Origin: an uncultured Sutterella sp.
GTDB lineage: Bacteria; Pseudomonadota; Gammaproteobacteria; Burkholderiales; Burkholderiaceae_F
NCBI GenBank assembly: GCA_900754475.1
Contig: CAAECY010000164.1
Location: forward strand, 1 to 5,395
Reading direction: 5' to 3'
Length of the DNA: 5,395 nucleotides
A model generated the notes under the pieces. That model did not search any database, had not been told where the DNA came from, and worked only from the letters and a program-made list of their open reading frames with translations. Position 1 is the stretch's first letter. The number at the start of each line of letters is the position of its first letter. The position numbers and the translations under genes are program-made. Below are positions 1 to 5,369 of this stretch, piece by piece.

Positions 1-746
1 TATTCGGCGAGGAACGGAAGATCGTTCGGAACGAACTTGACGCCCACCTTTTCGTGGAGCCAGTCGATCGTGGCGCCGACGTTGTTCGCGTAGAGCGACA
101 ACTTCGTGATGTCGTTGAGATTATGGCCGTTCGCCTGGAAGTCCTTGATCATGGATTCGGGGCTGTCTTCGGTGGAGCCGAAAGCCTTCTGGAGCTTCGA
201 CCCCTGCGCCACGACCTGGCCGCCCGAAATCGAAGCGGCGCCGCCGATGAACGGCATCTTTTCGACGAGGATCGCATCGAGCCCGTTCATGCGGGTGCGA
301 ATCGTCGCGGACATGCCCGCGCCGCCACCGCCGACGATGACGACGTCGGTCGTGAGGTCTTCGGTCTTCGCGGCCTTCTTGACAACGACCGGAACGAGCG
401 TTTCGGGATCGACCCCGGCCTGCTTCACGCAGTCGGCAACGGCCGCGCGGATGGCGTTCGAGGTGATCGTGGCACCCGTGATGCCGTCGACCTTGGAGGA
501 CTGGGCGTCGACGATGCGCGAGGGGAGAAGCTCGACGGCGCGCGTGCCGATCCCCTGGGTTTCTTCCTGCTTCACGACCTTCACGGACTCGATGCGGTCC
601 TTCGAGAAGGCGACTTCAACGACGACGGGGCCGTGAATGCCCTGAGCTTGCGCCGTGTAGGTACCGGCCTTGAAAGCGGGCGACGCCCAGGCCGAGCCCG
701 CCGCGAGGGCGGCAAGGGTCGCGAAAGCAACGAGAGTCTGCTTCAT
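1..746 (-). CDS. Exported FMN-binding/FAD-binding flavoprotein reductase, fumarate/urocanate reductase superfamily (3' end missing)
   Basis: Begins with ATG at 746 and stays open for 248 codons to the window edge, so the C-terminal half is missing. Residues 1-21 form a Sec signal peptide with a likely cut after Ala-Trp-Ala. Residues about 26-108 are an FMN_bind domain holding DGITGAT (87-93); in this family the flavin transferase ApbE attaches FMN covalently to the last Thr/Ser of that motif, here Thr93. From residue 131 an FAD_binding_2 domain begins with the dinucleotide motif GGGGAG (139-144) and Glu162-Lys163 at the end of the second strand. No CxxCH heme motif lies between signal and FMN domain, unlike multiheme flavocytochromes c, so electrons would come from a separate periplasmic or membrane donor. 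The catalytic residues and so the substrate lie outside the window; fumarate, urocanate or another enoate are all possible. It is transcribed divergently from the flavoprotein at 1154. Family assignment is firm, substrate unknown. Confidence 0.9.
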   Translation of the reverse strand, partial: MKQTLVAFATLAALAAGSAWASPAFKAGTYTAQAQGIHGPVVVEVAFSKDRIESVKVVKQEETQGIGTRAVELLPSRIVDAQSSKVDGITGATITSNAIRAAVADCVKQAGVDPETLVPVVVKKAAKTEDLTTDVVIVGGGGAGMSATIRTRMNGLDAILVEKMPFIGGAASISGGQVVAQGSKLQKAFGSTEDSPESMIKDFQANGHNLNDITKLSLYANNVGATIDWLHEKVGVKFVPNDLPFLAE

Positions 747-755
747 GTGTTTTTT

Positions 756-760
756 CCTCC
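756..760 (-). promoter_or_regulatory. Ribosome binding site of the FMN/FAD flavoprotein gene
   Basis: GGAGG on the minus strand, nine bases before the ATG at 746 with an A-rich spacer. It fixes the start that gives a complete Sec signal peptide. An AT-rich inverted repeat, AACAA/TTGTT (761-765 and 774-778), lies directly upstream of it; its five-base stem is weak and no function is claimed. Confidence 0.8.
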
Positions 761-807
761 AACAATGAGAATGTTGTTCGGTCGGAGCCCTGAGGAAACT
801 CCGCCTC

Positions 808-836
808 ATTTTCCAAGTCCGCGAATTTTCCCGCAA
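808..836 (-). promoter_or_regulatory. Weak sigma70-type promoter candidate for the FMN/FAD flavoprotein
   Basis: On the minus strand TTGCGG (836-831) and GAAAAT (813-808) are 17 bases apart, matching the consensus at 3/6 and 4/6 positions. Transcription would begin near 801 and give a leader of about 55 bases. It is the best-spaced pair I found in front of this gene, but such weak matches also occur by chance. Confidence 0.3.
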
Positions 837-851
837 GCGGTTTTCACCCGA

Positions 852-871
852 CTACCTACTCTTGGAGGTAG
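852..871. promoter_or_regulatory. Inverted repeat, possible operator in the divergent control region
   Basis: CTACCT (852-857) and AGGTAG (866-871) form a perfect 6-base inverted repeat around 8 bases. It sits between two divergent flavoprotein genes, nearer the minus-strand one, and is centred about 60 bases upstream of the start site predicted from the weak promoter at 836-808. That is a position where activators often bind. The binding protein is unknown; no regulator gene is visible beside it. Confidence 0.35.
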
Positions 872-1101
872 CGAAGTACGAAACAACCCCTTGAAAACCC
901 GAAATAAACACTTCGACGTAGGACAGACGGCGGTCAGGCGGAGAGCATTGAAATCCGTTCCGATCGGGTGGCTTTTAGGCTTGCACCGGGAGGCGCGGCC
1001 CCGAGGACGCCCGTAGAAAACCCGAGAGCGCCCTGCAACGACTCGGGCATAGACTCGAAGGATCGGTCGCGCGATGCCGCATCGTTTTGCGCCCGCACGA
1101 T

Positions 1102-1121
1102 CGCCATAGACCGCCATAGAC
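1102..1121. repeat. Tandem 10-base direct repeat, CGCCATAGAC twice
   Basis: CGCCATAGAC occurs at 1102-1111 and again, head to tail, at 1112-1121, one helical turn apart. A partial third copy, GCATAGAC, lies at 1047-1054. The pair ends 32 bases before the ATG of the Tat-exported flavoprotein gene. It could be a direct-repeat binding site for a response regulator or part of the leader; two copies are also within reach of chance duplication. Confidence 0.4.
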
Positions 1122-1138
1122 CACCACAAAAAAGAAAA

Positions 1139-1144
1139 GAGGAG
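1139..1144 (+). promoter_or_regulatory. Ribosome binding site of the Tat-exported flavoprotein gene
   Basis: GAGGAG, nine bases before the ATG at 1154, preceded by an A-rich run (1127-1138). It supports this start, which leaves a full twin-arginine signal in the product. Confidence 0.8.
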
Positions 1145-1153
1145 TAAACAACC

Positions 1154-2671
1154 ATGACCACCGACCGCAAACCTCTCGAAGGGGTTCACCAAGAAAGCGC
1201 CAACACGCTTGCCGTCGCGTCCCGACGGCAGTTTTTCAAGCGCACGGCCGCCCTTTCGGGCGCCGCATCGCTTGCCGCTTTCGCACCGCTTCGGCTTTCG
1301 GCCGCCGAAGCGTCGCCCGCTTTCGACGAGACGGCCGACCTCGTCGTGATCGGTACGGGGGCAGCGGGTTCCGCCGCCGCGGCCCGAGCCGCGGAGCTCG
1401 GTCTTTCCGTCATCGTGCTTGAGAAGTTGCGCACCATGGGGGGCTCGACGGCTGTCTGCAATGGGGGCTTTGCCATTTGCGGCACCGACCTTCAGAAAGC
1501 GGCCGGGATCGAGGATTCGCCCGAACTCTTCGAAAAAGAGCTCCTGGCGATGGGCAAGGTCAACGACCCCGAACTCGTTCGGACGTACGTCACCTCGTGC
1601 CTTCCCGTCTACGAATGGGCGAAAGGCCTGGGCGTCGAATTCGGGGCGCCGACGACGGGTGCGGGCATGAGCGTCCCGCGTCAGCACATGACGAAGACCT
1701 CGCAAATGCTCAAAGTCTTTCACGATTTCGCCCGCTCGAAGGGTGCGGTCTTCCATCTCAATACGGCCGCAGAGCGGCTCGTCACGAACGCCGCGGGCCG
1801 CGTCGTCGGTGTCACCGCGCGCTCCGGTAAAAAGACCCGCACCTTCGGTGCGAAGCGCGGCGTCGTCATCGCCGCGGGCGGCTGGGCGCGCGGGGAAGAT
1901 CTTCTGCGACGCTTCTCGCCCGCCGCGGAAAAGGCCTTGAAGTTGGGCGGCCTCGGCAATACGGGCGACGGCTCCAAGATGGCTTGGGCGCTCGGCGCGG
2001 ACCTCCTCGACGTTTCCTACACGAAGGCGACCTACGGCTTCAACCCGAAGACGAAAACGTCCGCCTTCGTCATGTACCAGGGGGCCGTGATCGTCAACAA
2101 AGAGGGCCTTCGCTTTGCCGACGAGTCGCGTCCCTACAAGGAATTGGGCGAAATCGTCATGACGCAACCCGACGGGATCGGCTACCAGGTCTACGATGCC
2201 GCGATCCATGAAGAAGCCCAAAAGGATCCGCTCGCGAAGACGGACCGCTTGAAAGAAGCGGGCGAACTCCATTCGGCCGATACGCTTGAAGCGCTGGCGG
2301 AGAAAATCGGCGTGCCGCCCAAGGCGCTCGTTGAAACCGTCGCCGCTTACAACCGCGGGATCGCCTCGGGGGCCGATGCCTTCGGGCGCACGTCGCTCTC
2401 GGCGGGGGGCGGCAAACCCAGCCCCATCGAACGGCCGCCCTTTTACGCGTTCGCCGCGACGGCCTGTTTGCTTTCCACGTACTGCGGGCCGAAAATCGAC
2501 GCGCGCGCCCGCGTGCGCACCGTATTCGACGAACCGATCCCGGGGCTCTTTGCCGCGGGCGAAGGGACGGGCGGTTTCCACGGTGCCGCCTACATGTCAG
2601 GAACGTCCGTCGGGAAGGCCGTGATTTTCGGGAAGATCGCCGCCGAATCGGCTGCGGCCGAGAAGGCCTGA
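1154..2671 (+). CDS. Tat-exported FAD-binding oxidoreductase (FAD_binding_2), flavocytochrome c/fumarate reductase-like but without the usual catalytic residues
   Basis: A complete 505-residue protein. A twin-arginine signal, S-R-R-Q-F-F-K at 23-29, is followed by a hydrophobic stretch (31-51) and a likely cut near Ala53, so it is exported folded with FAD bound. The FAD domain starts at 60 with GTGAAG (67-72), Glu90-Lys91, GDG (271-273) and the C-terminal AAGEGTGGFHGA (467-478). There is no FMN_bind or heme motif, so it needs a separate electron partner. Aligned from memory with Shewanella fumarate reductase Fcc3, key residues differ: the Arg402 position is Tyr328, the HHTMGG segment is LLSTYCG (439-445), and the Arg544 position is Tyr480. 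It is therefore unlikely to reduce fumarate or oxidise succinate. Tyr at the last site recalls ketosteroid dehydrogenases, but the substrate is unknown. The divergent neighbour belongs to the same superfamily and carries FMN, so it might share a pathway or donor; this is inference. Confidence 0.93.
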   Translation: MTTDRKPLEGVHQESANTLAVASRRQFFKRTAALSGAASLAAFAPLRLSAAEASPAFDETADLVVIGTGAAGSAAAARAAELGLSVIVLEKLRTMGGSTAVCNGGFAICGTDLQKAAGIEDSPELFEKELLAMGKVNDPELVRTYVTSCLPVYEWAKGLGVEFGAPTTGAGMSVPRQHMTKTSQMLKVFHDFARSKGAVFHLNTAAERLVTNAAGRVVGVTARSGKKTRTFGAKRGVVIAAGGWARGEDLLRRFSPAAEKALKLGGLGNTGDGSKMAWALGADLLDVSYTKATYGFNPKTKTSAFVMYQGAVIVNKEGLRFADESRPYKELGEIVMTQPDGIGYQVYDAAIHEEAQKDPLAKTDRLKEAGELHSADTLEALAEKIGVPPKALVETVAAYNRGIASGADAFGRTSLSAGGGKPSPIERPPFYAFAATACLLSTYCGPKIDARARVRTVFDEPIPGLFAAGEGTGGFHGAAYMSGTSVGKAVIFGKIAAESAAAEKA

Positions 2672-2682
2672 GATGGACCGTA

Positions 2683-2715
2683 CGGGCGGTCGGAATGAAG
2701 AGATTCGACCGCCCG
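2683..2715. terminator. Strong GC-rich hairpin after the flavoprotein gene, terminator-like without a T tract
   Basis: CGGGCGGTCG (2683-2692) pairs perfectly with CGACCGCCCG (2706-2715). The stem extends by three A-T pairs past one bulged G to leave a six-base loop. It begins 12 bases after the TGA at 2669-2671. No run of T follows on either strand, so it may protect the 3' end or assist factor-dependent termination rather than act as a classic intrinsic terminator. Confidence 0.55.
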
Positions 2716-2749
2716 AGCCACTCGATCCGCCCGAACGGCCGGAACCCTC

Positions 2750-2765
2750 CGACCGGGGGCGGTCG
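2750..2765. repeat. Short GC hairpin sharing its arm with the hairpin at 2683-2715
   Basis: CGACCG (2750-2755) and CGGTCG (2760-2765) pair around GGGG. Its right side includes GGGCGGTCG (2757-2765), identical to 2684-2692 of the stronger hairpin, and it could instead pair with CGACCGCCC at 2706-2714. The two folds exclude each other. Confidence 0.4.
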
Positions 2766-2788
2766 ATGATGCTGATGAAGGTTCGGAT

Positions 2789-2818
2789 GAAGGGGAAAGC
2801 ACAGTGTCTCTCCCCTTC
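2789..2818. terminator. Hairpin between convergent genes, possible bidirectional terminator
   Basis: GAAGGGGA (2789-2796) pairs with TCCCCTTC (2811-2818); the stem extends by two pairs past one mismatch. It lies 43 bases beyond the stop codon of the minus-strand fusion gene and downstream of the plus-strand flavoprotein gene. No T tract follows on either strand, so strict intrinsic termination is doubtful. Confidence 0.4.
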
Positions 2819-2861
2819 CCCGGCGCAGCCTCAGCGTTTCTTCCGCGCACTTTCCGGAGCT

Positions 2862-5213
2862 TCAGTTCGTCCGCCCGAGGTCGTACTCCGCCCGATAGGT
2901 CGTGCTCTCGACCTTCAGCAACCCGAGGACCGTCGAATAGAGGTTCTCGTGCGAGGCGGACCCGCGGCTCGCGCGTACGAGGGCCGTACGGTCAACAGAG
3001 AAGGTCGACGCAAACGCATCCGAAATCCACATGACCATCGGGACTTCCTTTTGTTCGTCGGGCGCCATGAAGTACGGCGCCCCGTGGAGGAACAGGCCCT
3101 TTTCGCCCAAACTCTCCCCGTGGTCCGACACCCAAAGCATGCCGGTCGGCACCCCCGACGCATCCGCGCGTCGGAGCGTATCGATGATGTCGGCCAACAC
3201 CGCATCCGTTTCGCGAACGGCGTTGTCGTAGGCGTTCCGGACGGATTCGGAGGAGCAACTCGAAAGGTCCGCCGCTTCGCATTCGGGTGCGAAGGCCTTC
3301 GTTTCCTTGCGCGAGCCCTTGTAGTAGGCGGGCCCGTGCTGACCGTACATGTGGAGGAACACCACCGTCGGGCGATTCGCGTCGAGGGACGTCAGGAGGT
3401 GCTTGACTTCTTTCACGAGCACCGCATCCGAACAGAGTCCGTCGGGGCAGTTTTCCGTATCGGGCTTCGCCGCACGCGAGGGAACGCCCGCACAGACGCC
3501 TTTGCACCCCGACTGGTTGTCGATCCAGAGGACGTTGAGGCCCGAACGCTGCAGGAGCGAGGGCAGAGCTTCTTCGGACAGAATCCGGTCGCGGTCGTAG
3601 TCGGACCGACCGATCCGGCTCATCATGCAGGGAACCGACACGTCCGTCGACGTGCCGCAGGCACGCACCTTCGGATAGCTGATGAGGTCGGGCACGGCAC
3701 GCAGGCGCGGCGTCGTGTCGCGTTCATACCCTGCGAGCCCCCAGTCGGCGGAGCGCGTCGTTTCGCCCACCACGACGACGAAGAGCGCGGGGCCCGAAGC
3801 CACGGTCGCCTTCGGCGCGGGGTCGACCGCACGGCGTACGCGGGCGCCGTCGGGGCTCTCGTCCGTTGCGATCGTTCGGACGAAGGAATAGACGATCCCG
3901 ACCGGAGCAATCCCGTAGCGAAGCGTCTTGTCTTCGCGCATGAGACCCGCAAAGGACTGGAAATTGACGAGCAAAAGACCGACCCCCACAGCCGTACAGA
4001 GCACGGCATAGACGCCGTTGCGAACCCAAACGCCCGCGCGGCGACGCACGAACGCGACCGCCCCGGCCCGCAGCCGTGCGAAGACCGACCCGGACGACGC
4101 ACGGAAACGGCGCAAGTCTTCGAGGTCGCGAACCCCGGGCGACTCGATCCGAAGCGCCGCCCAGAGAGCGGGAAGTGCCGCCACGAGGAAGGTCCCGATC
4201 GTGCCGATCGAGAGGTACGCGGTCGCTTCGCGCGCGTCGGTCGCAAGGAAATTTCTCACCATGTCGGGCGTAAAGACCGTGCCGTAGAGTTCCGACCCCG
4301 CAAAGACCGTGCCGCCCGCCAGAGCCAACACCGCCAGCGTCGCGCGAAAGAGGAATTTCGGGAGGAGCGACAGCAGGACGAGGAGCCCCATCGCCACCGC
4401 AAAGAATGCGGCCGCAACGGCCAACGTGAAAAAGAGCCGCCCCGAGGGGTCTTTCACGAGAATCGCGCGGAAAAGCGGCAAATCAAATACCGCCGTCCAC
4501 CAAAGCGCCGTAAAAACAACGCCCGACGCAACGGGAAGCGGCTGCGCGAGCGCCTTCACGATGCGCTTCAGCGCGCCCTTCCGGTCGAAGATCACGACGT
4601 AGAGCGTCGCACAGACAAGCCAGTCGACGAGCATCGTCGCGACGTTGTGGGAGAAAAAGTGCGCGCCCTGCATGACGCGGCTCATCCCGCACACGTACCC
4701 CAAGACGAGTGCGAGAAGCAAACCTTGCCGGGCCATTGTGGCGAAACGGTCTCGGAACGCGAAGTAAAGCGCAAAGAGGCAAAAGCCCGTGCCCGCATGC
4801 CCGCCCGGCCAGCAACGACCGGGGAGCGTCGCAAAGCCGAAGACGGGATTCGTCATTTGGGCGGTGCCCCCGAACTCCTCAAGACTCCACGGGCACGCGA
4901 CGCCCGTCGTGGCTTTGAGCCACCAGACGAGCCCGACGGAAAGCCCCATGGCAAGAACCATGGCAAGAAGCATGTAGAGGTGCCGCAGGAGCACTTCCCG
5001 CTCGAAGGGGTAGACGCCCGTACGGAACCTGCGCCAGACGGACGCCCCGAGAATCCCGAGCGAGACGAGCGCAACGAATGCGGGCACGATCTTCGTCAGT
5101 CGATAGAAGACCCACGCAAAGACGGTGTCCGTGCGCCAGGGCCAGCCCGTGCCGTCGAAAAACGGGAGCGAGATCGCCCGATCGAGAACATGCGGCGGAA
5201 AAAGCGCGAGCAC
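2862..5213 (-). CDS. Fusion of a PAP2 phosphatase and an EptA/MCR-type phosphoethanolamine transferase (N-terminus probably further upstream)
   Basis: Counted from GTG at 5213, 783 residues in two enzyme halves. Residues 1-215 are a PAP2 membrane phosphatase: K100-x6-C107-P108 (the usual Arg of KX6RP is Cys), P136-G-G-H139 and S178-R-x5-H185. Residues about 225-420 resemble the five-helix EptA membrane domain (DLPLFRAIL at 244-252). Residues 475-783 are the periplasmic alkaline-phosphatase-fold domain: metal ligand Glu484 in VVGE, nucleophile Thr523 in CGTST, His626 in QHGP, Asp697-His698 in SDHGE and His710. Cys519/529 and Cys645/653 have the spacing of MCR-1 disulfides; Cys570, 574, 589 and 594 probably make more. 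In families of this kind PAP2 enzymes remove phosphate from lipid A or undecaprenyl diphosphate, and EptA moves phosphoethanolamine from phosphatidylethanolamine to lipid A at the outer face of the inner membrane. A coupled dephosphorylation and transfer on lipid A is inferred, with resistance to cationic peptides as the likely benefit. No Shine-Dalgarno precedes the GTG. Confidence 0.92.
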   Translation of the reverse strand: MLALFPPHVLDRAISLPFFDGTGWPWRTDTVFAWVFYRLTKIVPAFVALVSLGILGASVWRRFRTGVYPFEREVLLRHLYMLLAMVLAMGLSVGLVWWLKATTGVACPWSLEEFGGTAQMTNPVFGFATLPGRCWPGGHAGTGFCLFALYFAFRDRFATMARQGLLLALVLGYVCGMSRVMQGAHFFSHNVATMLVDWLVCATLYVVIFDRKGALKRIVKALAQPLPVASGVVFTALWWTAVFDLPLFRAILVKDPSGRLFFTLAVAAAFFAVAMGLLVLLSLLPKFLFRATLAVLALAGGTVFAGSELYGTVFTPDMVRNFLATDAREATAYLSIGTIGTFLVAALPALWAALRIESPGVRDLEDLRRFRASSGSVFARLRAGAVAFVRRRAGVWVRNGVYAVLCTAVGVGLLLVNFQSFAGLMREDKTLRYGIAPVGIVYSFVRTIATDESPDGARVRRAVDPAPKATVASGPALFVVVVGETTRSADWGLAGYERDTTPRLRAVPDLISYPKVRACGTSTDVSVPCMMSRIGRSDYDRDRILSEEALPSLLQRSGLNVLWIDNQSGCKGVCAGVPSRAAKPDTENCPDGLCSDAVLVKEVKHLLTSLDANRPTVVFLHMYGQHGPAYYKGSRKETKAFAPECEAADLSSCSSESVRNAYDNAVRETDAVLADIIDTLRRADASGVPTGMLWVSDHGESLGEKGLFLHGAPYFMAPDEQKEVPMVMWISDAFASTFSVDRTALVRASRGSASHENLYSTVLGLLKVESTTYRAEYDLGRTN

Positions 5214-5340
5214 GAGGAGCGCAAGCGCCGGCCCCCAGAACCAAAGGAGCGGCGACCAGGGACGAACGGTCGATACGGGACGTTCGCTCGGGGTGTCGGA
5301 ATCGGTACGGATATTAACGCGGCTTATATTTTAGTGACAT
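5214..5340 (-). other. Coding-like N-terminal extension of the fusion gene, without an in-frame ATG, GTG or TTG
   Basis: The frame of the fusion gene stays open upstream of the GTG at 5213 as far as TAA at 5333-5331. It encodes a polar stretch and then PLLWFWGPALALLVLALF, a membrane helix that the GTG lies inside. PAP2 proteins of this type usually start with such a helix, so translation probably begins upstream. The only other candidate starts in frame are the rare ATA (5327-5325) and ATC (5312-5310). An ATG at 5340-5338 is one base out of frame; removing one A of the AAAA at 5332-5329 would join it and give a protein of about 825 residues. Frameshift, sequence error, phase variation and unusual initiation are all open. 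Confidence 0.6.
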
Positions 5341-5363
5341 TTCGTCGAAATTGTGGTACAATT
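5334..5363 (+). promoter_or_regulatory. Near-consensus sigma70-type promoter, rightward
   Basis: GTGACA (5334-5339) and TACAAT (5358-5363) each match the consensus at 5/6 positions and are 18 bases apart. Transcription would start about seven bases after the -10, near 5370, which is the A of the downstream ATG. It is the best promoter in the window and lies in a distinctly AT-rich stretch. Confidence 0.65.
5339..5351. promoter_or_regulatory. Perfect inverted repeat in the promoter spacer, probable operator
   Basis: ATTTCG and CGAAAT flank a single central base. The element lies between the -35 and -10 of the rightward promoter, where a bound repressor would block RNA polymerase, and three bases from a second palindrome. 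Confidence 0.5.
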
Positions 5364-5368
5364 GTACC
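5355..5368. promoter_or_regulatory. Perfect 14-base palindrome over the -10, probable operator
   Basis: GGTACAATTGTACC is its own reverse complement and covers the -10 TACAAT and the bases just before the predicted start site. Through its symmetry it also places TACAAT on the minus strand (5365-5360), with TTTTCA (5389-5384) 18 bases upstream as a possible -35 for the fusion gene. The core TACAATTGTA fits the TACANNTGTA pattern known for CopY/BlaI/MecI-type repressors, though other families bind similar sites. Confidence 0.55.
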
Positions 5369-5369
5369 T

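Larger units (their letters stand above)
747..1153. other. 407-base divergent intergenic control region
   Basis: No convincing gene is seen here. It contains the ribosome binding sites of both flanking flavoprotein genes, a weak minus-strand promoter, the CTACCT inverted repeat, a short palindrome CCGATCGG (960-967), a CCCGAG/CTCGGG inverted repeat (1021-1026 and 1042-1047) and a tandem CGCCATAGAC repeat. I found no good sigma70-type promoter for the plus-strand gene; TTGAAA at 948-953 lacks a well-spaced -10. The length is generous for simple promoters and suggests shared regulation. Confidence 0.6.

Noticed and set aside
783..808. Two mutually exclusive hairpins (CGGAG/CTCCG and TGAGG/CCTCA) as an attenuator before the FMN/FAD flavoprotein
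   Set aside because: Stems are only five bases, one arm would overlap the predicted -10, and no T tract or leader peptide is present.
846..877. MerR-type promoter with the dyad at 852-871 in an elongated spacer
   Set aside because: The hexamers flanking the dyad on either strand do not resemble -35 or -10 elements.
54..1016. A 320-codon open frame on the plus strand
   Set aside because: It is antisense to the flavoprotein gene, is rich in Arg, Gly and Asp as expected from a shadow of GC-rich codons, shows no domain, and its end runs into the control region.
1102..1121. Short direct repeats as the start of a CRISPR array
   Set aside because: The repeats are 10 bases long and adjacent, with no spacers.
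934..1170. A 78-codon minus-strand frame in the divergent region
   Set aside because: No ribosome binding site or recognisable domain, and it would begin inside the opposing coding sequence; treated as chance.
806..2581. A 591-codon open frame on the minus strand
   Set aside because: It lies antisense to the Tat-exported flavoprotein gene, with charged low-complexity composition and no recognisable motif; the plus strand has a signal peptide, FAD motifs and a ribosome binding site.
2672..2861. Intrinsic terminators with T tracts between the convergent genes
   Set aside because: The hairpins are clear but neither strand has a run of T after them, so they are listed only as terminator-like.
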